Part shown: positions 1 to 5,683 of the stretch, one piece after another
Layout: every line of letters begins with the position of its first letter
Numbering within the stretch: position 1 is the stretch's first letter
NCBI GenBank assembly: GCA_023248615.1
Contig: JAHFEI010000067.1
Span: 1-8,819 of the forward strand
Source of the DNA: Nitrospinales bacterium
GTDB lineage: Bacteria > Nitrospinota_A > UBA7883 > JACRGQ01
Length of the DNA stretch: 8,819 nucleotides
Direction: 5' to 3'
Notes under the pieces: generated by a model
The model's input: the letters and a program-made list of their open reading frames with translations, nothing else
Databases searched by the model: none
Told to the model about the DNA's origin: nothing
Translations under genes and position numbers: made by a program

Positions 1-50
1 CAGCTCTTTGGAAGCTGCATTCGTAGGTTCGAATCCTACCACCCCAACCA
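1..50 (+). tRNA. tRNA-Gln (anticodon UUG), 3' part, cut by the window edge
   Basis: This is the 3' portion of a glutamine tRNA; the D arm and 5' acceptor strand lie outside the window. The anticodon stem is CAGCT (1-5) paired with AGCTG (13-17), around the seven-base loop CTTTGGA (6-12), which puts TTG at positions 34-36 of the tRNA. A five-base variable loop follows, then a T arm GTAGG/CCTAC around TTCGAAT (23-39). The 3' acceptor strand is CACCCCA, implying U1-A72 as expected for bacterial tRNA-Gln. The discriminator base is A, and CCA (48-50) is genomically encoded. Two details stand out: the discriminator is A rather than the G of E. coli tRNA-Gln, and base 37 is G. The gene lies 53 nt before prs on the same strand. 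Confidence 0.93.
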
Positions 51-72
51 GGAACGGCCATTGGGCTTTTTT
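43..72 (+). terminator. weak terminator-like structure after tRNA-Gln
   Basis: CCCAA (43-47, inside the tRNA acceptor end) can pair with TTGGG (61-65), and a run of six T follows at 67-72. The stem is only 5 bp with a 13-nt loop and competes with tRNA folding. It may be a weak or partial terminator, or just the T-rich spacer between the tRNA and prs. Confidence 0.25.
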
Positions 73-77
73 ATAAT
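72..77 (+). promoter_or_regulatory. possible -10 element for prs
   Basis: A perfect TATAAT stands 26 nt before the prs ATG. I see no acceptable -35 hexamer 16-18 nt upstream, where the sequence is the tRNA 3' end, and no TGN extended -10. It could give prs its own short-leader transcript, but read-through from the tRNA promoter is equally plausible. Confidence 0.3.
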
Positions 78-103
78 GACAGGATTTGGATAGGAAAAAT
101 TAT

Positions 104-1048
104 ATGGTAGACAACCCGCTTTTGATTTCCGGACGATCGAACCGCCAGCTTTCCGAAGGGATAGCGACCGGGATGGATGTCCCATTGACAAAGTGCGATA
201 TCGTGAATTTTTCCGATGGGGAAATTTTTTGCCAGATAATGGAAAACATCCGGGGCGGCGATGTGTTTGTCATACAGTCCACCTGTCCACCCGTGAACGA
301 CCACCTCATGGAAATGCTTATAACCATAGATGCGGTAAAGCGCGCCTCTGCACGTCGCATTACCGCCGTTATCCCCTATTTCGGCTATGCCCGCCAGGAC
401 AGGAAGGTGCAAAGTCGCACGCCCATTACGGCTCGCCTTGTTTCCGACCTTATTTGCCAGGCGGGAGCCAACCGGGTGTTGTTTATGGACCTGCACGCAG
501 GGCAGATACAAGGGTTCTTCGACAGGCCGGTTGACCACTTGTACGGCGCCCCGCTTATCGTGGATTATATACGGAAGACAGATTACAAGGATCTCATGAT
601 TATTTCGCCGGACGCAGGCGGCGTGGAGCGGGCGCGCGCTTACGCCAAAAGCCTCAACTGCGGCCTGGGCATCATAGACAAACGGCGCGAGGGGAAGAAC
701 GTGGCCAAGGTGATGCATATTATCGGCGATGTGAAAGATAAGGACGTGATGATAGTGGACGACATGGTGGATACGGCAGGGACGCTGACCGAGGCAGTAA
801 ATGCGCTGATAGAAGCCGGAGCCAATTCGGTGCAGGCATGCTGTAGCCATGCGGTGTTAAGCGGCAAGGCGCTGGAACGGCTGAACAACTCGCCGTTGAC
901 CAAGCTCATCTGCACAAATTCCATCGACCAGTCCGACCGGCTTGAAAAATGCCCCAAAATAGAAGTGTTAGACATCGCGCCGCTTTTCGCGGAGGCGATT
1001 GAACGGATACACCTTGAGAGGTCAGTCAGTAGCCTTTTTGAACATTGA
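104..1048 (+). CDS. prs: Ribose-phosphate pyrophosphokinase (PRPP synthase)
   Basis: This cytosolic enzyme transfers diphosphate from ATP to ribose 5-phosphate to make PRPP for purine, pyrimidine, histidine, tryptophan and NAD synthesis. The 314-residue product has the usual length of class I bacterial enzymes. Visible family motifs are the ATP-binding RQDRK (97-101), the metal and substrate segment DLHAGQIQGFF (129-139), SPDAGGVERAR (168-178), the catalytic flexible-loop basic patch around DKRR (192-195), and the PRPP-binding loop VDDMVDTAGT (218-227). I chose ATG 104 because AGGA (92-95) sits 8 nt upstream and it gives the normal N terminus; an in-frame TTG at 86 would add six residues and has no ribosome binding site. 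The gene follows tRNA-Gln and precedes rplY by 15 nt, a common arrangement for these genes. Confidence 0.97.
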   Translation: MVDNPLLISGRSNRQLSEGIATGMDVPLTKCDIVNFSDGEIFCQIMENIRGGDVFVIQSTCPPVNDHLMEMLITIDAVKRASARRITAVIPYFGYARQDRKVQSRTPITARLVSDLICQAGANRVLFMDLHAGQIQGFFDRPVDHLYGAPLIVDYIRKTDYKDLMIISPDAGGVERARAYAKSLNCGLGIIDKRREGKNVAKVMHIIGDVKDKDVMIVDDMVDTAGTLTEAVNALIEAGANSVQACCSHAVLSGKALERLNNSPLTKLICTNSIDQSDRLEKCPKIEVLDIAPLFAEAIERIHLERSVSSLFEH

Positions 1049-1063
1049 ACGGGAGAGAAGATA

Positions 1064-1795
1064 ATGGAAACAGTTACCATAACAGTAGATAAGAGAACAG
1101 ATTCCGGGAAGAAAGCTTCCGCCGCCCTGCGCAGGGCAGGCCGGATACCTTGCGTAATTTACGGGCTTGGGAAATCCGAAAAACTGGCGGTTAACTCCGC
1201 CGCGTTGAGCAAAGCGCTTTCCGGCCCCAGCGGCGCCCACGTCATAATCCAGTTGGAACTGGGCGACGGCAAGGGCGTACACAGTGCCATACTGAAGGAG
1301 CTCCAGTACCATCCAATCACCGACAGGCTGGTGCATGCCGACCTGATGGAGATAGACCTGAACAAGCCGATCCGCGTTAAACTGCCGCTCCATTTCGAAG
1401 GCGATGCAGTGGGCGTGAAGGTTAAGGGCGGAGAAATACGCGTACACATGAGGGACATGAATGTCGAGTGTATGCCATCGGTAATGCCGCAGTCGCTCAA
1501 GGTGAATATAGCGGAACTGGACCTGAACAAGGTGTGGCACGTTTCGGACATCAAGCTCCCCGAAGGGATTGTTACAAGGGAAGCGCAGGAATCGGCAGTT
1601 GTTTCCTGTATGACTATCAAGGAAATGAAGGAAGCACCCACAGCCGCCGCCGTTGATGCCGCCGCCCCAGCCACTACTGCTGCCGCACCTGCCGCCGCTG
1701 GCAAGGCCGCACCTGCCGCCGCTGGCAAGGCCGCACCTGCCGCTGGAGGCAAGGCTCCCGCCGCCGGTGGCAAGGCTCCCGCCGGGAAGAAGTAG
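1064..1795 (+). CDS. rplY: 50S ribosomal protein L25 (Ctc/TL5 type) with Ala-rich tail
   Basis: L25 binds 5S rRNA in the central protuberance of the large subunit; the long Ctc/TL5 form carries an extra C-terminal domain. The 243-residue product shows the 5S-binding L25 domain at about residues 5-93, with GKKASAALRRAGRIPCVIYG (15-34) and the characteristic HPITDRLVHADL (83-94). The Ctc beta domain follows at about 100-185, with LPLHFEGDAVGVKVKGGE and DIKLPEGI. The last ~55 residues are low-complexity Ala/Pro/Gly/Lys encoded by tandem DNA repeats. They are presumably disordered and basic, and could contact rRNA. The ATG is preceded by GGGAGAGAAG (1051-1060). The gene sits 15 nt after prs and 12 nt before pth, typical of a prs-rplY-pth operon. 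Confidence 0.95.
   Translation: METVTITVDKRTDSGKKASAALRRAGRIPCVIYGLGKSEKLAVNSAALSKALSGPSGAHVIIQLELGDGKGVHSAILKELQYHPITDRLVHADLMEIDLNKPIRVKLPLHFEGDAVGVKVKGGEIRVHMRDMNVECMPSVMPQSLKVNIAELDLNKVWHVSDIKLPEGIVTREAQESAVVSCMTIKEMKEAPTAAAVDAAAPATTAAAPAAAGKAAPAAAGKAAPAAGGKAPAAGGKAPAGKK
1682..1792 (+). repeat. in-frame tandem repeats encoding the L25 tail
   Basis: Two identical adjacent 24-bp units (1682-1705 and 1706-1729) are followed by a diverged 24-bp unit (1730-1753), a 21-bp unit (1754-1774) and an 18-bp partial unit ending just before the stop. Each unit encodes a variant of A-A-P-A-A-A-G-K or A-P-A-A-G-G-K. All unit lengths are multiples of three, so the copy number can change without a frameshift. 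Confidence 0.92.
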
Positions 1796-1807
1796 CCTTA
1801 CCGTGCC

Positions 1808-2329
1808 GTGAAACTTCTCATTGGCTTGGGCAATCCGGGTGGTAAGTACGCCCAGACCAGGCATAACGTGGGTTTCATGGCGCTGGACAGGCTTGGTCAG
1901 ACCTTGGCTATCGCATTCAAGGAGGAGTTGTGCTTCTCCCTAGTGGTCAGGGGCACGGCGGAGTGTGGCGACGTAATGCTGGCAAAACCCCAGACTTTCA
2001 TGAACCTGAGCGGAACGGCCGTTGCCGCCCTGATGAAAAAATTTTCCGTCAAGCTGGAAGATATTGTCGTGATGCACGACGATATAGATGTTCCGCTGGG
2101 GAAGGTCAGGGAGAAGGTCGGCGGAGGTTCCGCAGGCCATAACGGGATATCTTCGATTGCGGAAAAACTTGGGACACCGGAGTTTCGCAGGATACGGATA
2201 GGCGTAGGGAGGCCTCCTGAATGGATGGAGGCGGCGGACTATGTCCTGTCGCCTTTCGAGGAGAACGAGTTGTCCGTCATGGCCAGGGCTATTGATGATG
2301 CCTGCAAGCGTGCGCTGGTATTTGGTTGA
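1808..2329 (+). CDS. pth: Peptidyl-tRNA hydrolase
   Basis: Pth hydrolyses peptidyl-tRNA released by drop-off and recycles the tRNA. The family signature is complete: GLGNPG (6-11, with Asn9), the catalytic-His segment TRHNVGF (17-23, His19), KPQTFMNLSG (60-69, Asn66), HDDIDVPLGKV (90-100, Asp91) and GGGSAGHNGISSI (105-117, Asn112). These match E. coli N10, H20, N68, D93 and N114. The GTG start gives the standard MKLLIGLGNPG N terminus; the Shine-Dalgarno is poor and lies near the rplY stop, so translation may be coupled to rplY. At 173 residues the protein is about 15-20 residues shorter than most homologues: it stops at KRALVFG, where the family normally has a longer C-terminal helix. All active-site residues are kept, so it is probably functional. 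Confidence 0.95.
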   Translation: MKLLIGLGNPGGKYAQTRHNVGFMALDRLGQTLAIAFKEELCFSLVVRGTAECGDVMLAKPQTFMNLSGTAVAALMKKFSVKLEDIVVMHDDIDVPLGKVREKVGGGSAGHNGISSIAEKLGTPEFRRIRIGVGRPPEWMEAADYVLSPFEENELSVMARAIDDACKRALVFG

Positions 2330-2401
2330 GGATGGAACTCGATGCGTCGTTGGCGGTTGCCCATTTGCTTATCAGGTGCGATGTAACTAAACTCTACTGG
2401 A

Positions 2402-2965
2402 ATGATGGTGGATATGGCTGAGAATAAGAAAAACCCGGCAATACTGGTCAAAATTGACGATATTGATCCGGAGATGGGTCTTGTGCTATCGATGCGCAAA
2501 CCGTTCAGCTTCTTTTTTCCTGATGATGATGTGGTGGTTGGCGTGTCGGAAGTGGCTGTTGATGTCTCCATGACCAGGGGCGAGGATGATATTTTTGCGG
2601 CTGGCGTGGTGGCTGGCACCGTCCACCTGCAATGTAGCAGGTGCCTGGCGGAATTCGACCAAAGGGTCGAGGCGACGGTGGAGGCTCCGTTTTTCCCCAA
2701 GAGCCATGATATAACTGCGGGCGAGGAAGAACTGGAAGAAGATGAAGGAGACCTTAATATTTACGAAGGGGACACGTTGGACATTTTTCCAGTGTTGCAC
2801 GACCAGTTGTTCCTTGCATTGCCGATAAAGCCGCTCTGCCGGGAGGATTGCAAAGGGCTGTGTCCGAAGTGTGGCGCTGATTTAAACGTGACTACGTGCG
2901 GTTGCCCCGCCGAAAAGGGCGAATCCAGGCTAGCCGTATTGCAAAAGCTTAAAGACAAACTTTAA
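2402..2965 (+). CDS. yceD: YceD/DUF177 family protein (23S rRNA accumulation factor)
   Basis: DUF177 proteins are almost always encoded directly before rpmF, as here; the family has been linked to 23S rRNA accumulation, but its biochemical role is not settled. The 187-residue product has the typical CSRC motif (Cys78, Cys81) in HLQCSRCLAEFDQRV, an acidic linker (about 108-123, EEELEEDEGDL), and the conserved C-terminal block PIKPLCREDCKGLCPKCGADLN (141-162) ending in TTCGC. The eight cysteines (78, 81, 146, 150, 154, 157, 166, 168) suggest metal binding, which is an inference. The start is uncertain: ATG at 2402, 2405 and 2414 are all possible, none with a strong Shine-Dalgarno sequence. rpmF follows after 24 nt. 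The 72-nt gap from pth is the largest in this gene cluster. Confidence 0.88.
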   Translation: MMVDMAENKKNPAILVKIDDIDPEMGLVLSMRKPFSFFFPDDDVVVGVSEVAVDVSMTRGEDDIFAAGVVAGTVHLQCSRCLAEFDQRVEATVEAPFFPKSHDITAGEEELEEDEGDLNIYEGDTLDIFPVLHDQLFLALPIKPLCREDCKGLCPKCGADLNVTTCGCPAEKGESRLAVLQKLKDKL

Positions 2966-2989
2966 TTTAACCAGGAAAGGAAAACGATA

Positions 2990-3169
2990 ATGCAGCCAAA
3001 GAAGAAAACTACGCAAAGGAAAAAAGGGTTCCGCCGGTCCCACGATGCCCTCAAGGCAACCGGGGTTATGACTTGTCCCCAGTGCCAGGAGCCGAAGCTT
3101 CCCCATCATGTCTGCCCAAGTTGCGGCATGTACGGCGATGCCGAGGTCATAAAGGTAGAAACGAAGTAA
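2990..3169 (+). CDS. rpmF: 50S ribosomal protein L32
   Basis: This small gene encodes a 59-residue L32, a basic large-subunit protein located near the peptide exit region. The N terminus MQPKKKTTQRKKGFRRSHDA is the usual basic arm. The core carries two CxxC pairs, CPQC (29-32) and CPSC (42-45), forming a zinc ribbon, so this is the zinc-binding form. The ATG is preceded by AGGAAAGG (2973-2980). The stop codon abuts the plsX ATG with no spacer, implying translational coupling between ribosome assembly and lipid synthesis genes. The yceD-rpmF-plsX-fabH order is conserved across many Gram-negative bacteria. Confidence 0.97.
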   Translation: MQPKKKTTQRKKGFRRSHDALKATGVMTCPQCQEPKLPHHVCPSCGMYGDAEVIKVETK

Positions 3170-4210
3170 ATGAGGATAGCCGTCGATGCCATGGGCGGCG
3201 ACTACGCCCCCGGAGCAATCGTAGAGGGGGCGGTGCAGGCGGCCAGGGAACTGGATTGCCGTATTGCCCTGGTAGGCCGGCGCGAAGTTATCCAGGGGGA
3301 ATTGGCGCGCCTGGGCGCGGCCAACCTCGCTATAGACATTATCCACGCGGCAGAGGTTGTGGAGATGGACGAATCCCCCTCGCTCGCTTTCCGTAAAAAG
3401 AAGGAATCCTCCATCATGGTGGGGGTGGAGCGCCTTAAAACTGGCGAGGTGGACGCCTTTGTCAGCGCCGGAAACACCGGCGCCGTGATGGCAACCAGCC
3501 TCCTCAAGCTCCGCACCATCCCGGGCATCAGCCGTGCGCCGATTGCCGTAATGCTTCCCACGTCAAAGGGGTGGAGCGTGCTTTTGGATGCGGGAGCCAA
3601 CGTGGATTGCAAACCGCAAAACCTGCTGGAATTCGGGATTATGGGCTCTATCTACGCATCGTTCATATTGGACAACCCAAACCCCGTTGTGGCTATGCTT
3701 TCCATAGGCGAGGAGGAAGGCAAGGGGAACGAAGTCCTGCGCGAGGCTAGCGCACTTCTAAAAAGGAGTTCCATAAACTTCACCGGCAACATAGAGGCCA
3801 AGGAAGTTTATCGCGGCAATGCCGACGTAATAGTGTGCGACGGCTTCGTCGGCAACGTCTCGCTGAAGGTTAGCGAAAGCTTGGCGGAGATGATGGAAAA
3901 GGCGTTGCGCGACGTGTTCAGCACCAACTGGCGTAGCAAGCTTGCATACCTGCTGGTGCGCCCGTATTTCGCGGATTTCAAAAAAAGGGTAGACCACAGC
4001 GAATATGGCGGGGCGCCCCTTTTGGGCATCAATGGCACCGTGATTATTTCGCACGGCTCGTCCAAGGCCAAGTCGATAAAAAATGCAATCATCCAGGCGC
4101 AACGTTTCACGCAGATGGACATAATCACCAAGATACGGGCAGGTATGGAAAAAAACGCGGAGGTCTGCGCCGGTGCAAAGGAACCTCCGGCGGCGAAGGC
4201 CGCAGAGTAA
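3170..4210 (+). CDS. plsX: Phosphate acyltransferase PlsX
   Basis: PlsX is a peripheral membrane enzyme that converts acyl-ACP to acyl-phosphate, the acyl donor for PlsY in the first step of phosphatidic acid synthesis. The 346-residue product has the full set of family blocks: DAMGGD (6-11), SAGNTGA (99-105), LLDAGAN (138-144), SIGEEEGKG (178-186), GNIE (206-209), CDGFVGN (223-229), EYGGAPLLG (278-286) and HGSS (295-298). After the conserved core it ends with a short Ala/Lys/Pro tail (about 327-346), which is lineage specific. The ATG follows the rpmF stop directly, so initiation probably relies on ribosomes finishing rpmF. fabH follows after 6 nt. Confidence 0.97.
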   Translation: MRIAVDAMGGDYAPGAIVEGAVQAARELDCRIALVGRREVIQGELARLGAANLAIDIIHAAEVVEMDESPSLAFRKKKESSIMVGVERLKTGEVDAFVSAGNTGAVMATSLLKLRTIPGISRAPIAVMLPTSKGWSVLLDAGANVDCKPQNLLEFGIMGSIYASFILDNPNPVVAMLSIGEEEGKGNEVLREASALLKRSSINFTGNIEAKEVYRGNADVIVCDGFVGNVSLKVSESLAEMMEKALRDVFSTNWRSKLAYLLVRPYFADFKKRVDHSEYGGAPLLGINGTVIISHGSSKAKSIKNAIIQAQRFTQMDIITKIRAGMEKNAEVCAGAKEPPAAKAAE

Positions 4211-4216
4211 GCCGCA

Positions 4217-5194
4217 TTGAAAATCCAGATAGCGGGTACCGGGCGGTTCTTGCCGGAGAAGGTACTTACAAACGCCGACTTGGAAAAGCTGGTGGCAACT
4301 TCAAACCAGTGGATAATCGAACGTACCGGCATCCATGAGCGCAGGATAGCCGCCGAAGGCGTCTGCGCGTCCGACCTGGCTACTCCTGCGGCCCGCCAGG
4401 CGCTAGAAGCCGCAGGAATGAAACCGGAAGAGGTGGAACTTATAGTAGTCGGCACTTCCACGCCCGACATGAATTTCCCGTCCACCGCATGTTTTGTGCA
4501 ATCGAAACTCGGCGCGGTGAAAGCCGTGGCATTCGATGTCCTGGCGGCCTGCTCCGGTTTCATATACGGGGTAAGTATCGCCAACAACTTCATAAAATCC
4601 GGCCAATGCAAAAACGCGCTGGTCATCGGCGCGGAGGTCTACTCCAGCATCATCAATTGGGAAGACCGCACAACCTGCGTGCTTTTTGGCGATGGCGCGG
4701 GCGCGGTGGTACTCAAAGCGGGGGAGGGGGAATCCGGCATCCTGTCCACCCATATTTTTTCCGATGGCTCGAAATCGGCAGACCTATACACCCCGGGCGG
4801 CGGTAGCGTAAACCGCTTCACGCCGGACCTGGTATCGGAAAAAAAGTATGCCCTTTGCATGAAGGGGAACAGCACCTTCAAGGTCGCGGTCAAATCGATG
4901 GCAGATGCGGCGCGTGTGGCGTTGGAGCAAAACGGGCTTACCGGTGCGGATATCAAAATTGTTATCCCGCACCAGGCGAACCTGCGGATTGTCTCCGCCG
5001 TTGCCAAACAGCTTGGGCTGGACGAAAGCCTTTTCTACATCAACCTCGACAGGTACGGCAATACCGCCGCCGCATCCATCCCCATAGCGCTGGACGAAGT
5101 GGTGCGTAACGGCAGGGCGGGCAAAGGAGACCTTGCGCTGATGGTCACATTCGGCGGCGGGTTTACGTGGGGTTCTGTACTTGTCCGCCTGTAG
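4217..5194 (+). CDS. fabH: Beta-ketoacyl-ACP synthase III (FabH)
   Basis: FabH starts type II fatty acid synthesis by condensing an acyl-CoA (usually acetyl-CoA) with malonyl-ACP. The 325-residue product has the Cys-His-Asn triad at Cys112 (in LAACSGFIYG), His252 (in IPHQANLRI) and Asn282 (in RYGNTAAASIPIAL). It also has the N-terminal GTGRFLPEKVLTN (7-19), RTGIHERR (36-43) and C-terminal FGGGFTWGSVLVRL (312-325). Its length and the Cys position match E. coli FabH closely. The start is TTG, the only codon that gives the normal MKIQIAGTGR N terminus; it has a weak ribosome binding site and lies 6 nt after plsX, so coupling is likely. Unlike many genomes, fabD, fabG and acpP do not follow. Confidence 0.97.
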   Translation: MKIQIAGTGRFLPEKVLTNADLEKLVATSNQWIIERTGIHERRIAAEGVCASDLATPAARQALEAAGMKPEEVELIVVGTSTPDMNFPSTACFVQSKLGAVKAVAFDVLAACSGFIYGVSIANNFIKSGQCKNALVIGAEVYSSIINWEDRTTCVLFGDGAGAVVLKAGEGESGILSTHIFSDGSKSADLYTPGGGSVNRFTPDLVSEKKYALCMKGNSTFKVAVKSMADAARVALEQNGLTGADIKIVIPHQANLRIVSAVAKQLGLDESLFYINLDRYGNTAAASIPIALDEVVRNGRAGKGDLALMVTFGGGFTWGSVLVRL

Positions 5195-5236
5195 GGTTAT
5201 GGGGATGCCAAGGCGCAGGGACTGGAAAGGGGAACC

Positions 5237-5650
5237 ATGAAATTAAAAGTCTTGGTGGCCGACGACTCGAAAGTGGCGCAGATTATGATTGGTGAGGGGC
5301 TAAGCGACGATCTTTACTCAAAACGCACCGCCGTAAACGGGCAGGAGGCGCTGGATATTTATTACAAGTGGCAACCCGATATTGTCTTGTTGGACATAAT
5401 GATGCCACTGGTCTCCGGCTATCTGGTGCTGAAGGAGATACGTGAGTACGAGAAAAAAGAGGGTACTCCCAAAAAAACGGGGGTCGTAATGCTTACCGCC
5501 CTTTCGGACAAAGAGAGCATAACGGACTGCCTGCGCATCGGCGTGCAGGGGTATGTGGTAAAGCCTTTCAAGCCCGGGGAGATAGCGCAAAGGGTGGAGG
5601 AGGCCCGCACCAAAATGGAAGCCGCCGCCAAACCCACGGAACAAAAATAA
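5237..5650 (+). CDS. Single-domain response regulator (CheY-like receiver)
   Basis: This 137-residue protein is a receiver domain with no output domain. The phosphorylation site is Asp53 (in IVLLDIMMP), with the acidic metal-binding pair Asp9/Asp10 (VADDSK), Thr87 (MLTALSD) and Lys109 followed by cis-Pro110 (VVKPF), so all catalytic residues are present and phosphotransfer should work. A short Ala/Lys/Glu tail (about 124-137) follows the last helix. The ATG has a clear Shine-Dalgarno, GGAAAGGGGA (5225-5234). It lies 42 nt after fabH on the same strand and is the last gene before a convergent gene. No histidine kinase is adjacent, so partner and output are unknown; it could act by protein-protein contact or as a phosphorelay intermediate. 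Confidence 0.93.
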   Translation: MKLKVLVADDSKVAQIMIGEGLSDDLYSKRTAVNGQEALDIYYKWQPDIVLLDIMMPLVSGYLVLKEIREYEKKEGTPKKTGVVMLTALSDKESITDCLRIGVQGYVVKPFKPGEIAQRVEEARTKMEAAAKPTEQK

Positions 5651-5674
5651 TCCTCCACATGTCGGTTGTGGAGG
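5641..5674 (-). terminator. batD terminator in the convergent gap
   Basis: CCTCCACA (5652-5659) and TGTGGAGG (5667-5674) form a perfect 8-bp stem with a 7-nt loop. Read on the minus strand, the stem is followed by ATTATTTTTGT, a near-continuous T tract, so this is an intrinsic terminator for batD, 9 nt after its stop codon. On the plus strand no T tract follows, so it is at best a weak terminator or 3' stabiliser for the receiver gene. The receiver stop codon (5648-5650) lies inside the T-tract region. Confidence 0.8.
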
Positions 5675-5683
5675 GCAACGGAG

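Noticed and set aside
86..103. TTG start six codons upstream of the chosen prs ATG
   Set aside because: No Shine-Dalgarno precedes it, whereas AGGA is well placed for ATG 104, which gives the usual protein length.
1022..1864. 280-codon minus-strand frame opposite rplY, rich in Gly/Ser/Arg
   Set aside because: The low-complexity part is simply the complement of the L25 repeat; there is no ribosome binding site or family match.
2332..2421. 29-codon small gene between pth and yceD
   Set aside because: It overlaps the yceD start, lacks a clear ribosome binding site and has no recognisable sequence; kept only as a note with the Pth finding.
3808..4626. 272-codon open frame on the minus strand opposite plsX and fabH
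   Set aside because: It lies antisense to two well-conserved genes, resembles no family, and long antisense frames are expected in GC-rich coding DNA.
5652..5674. Hairpin as a strong bidirectional terminator
   Set aside because: Only the minus-strand reading is followed by a T tract; the plus-strand side continues with GCAACGGAG.
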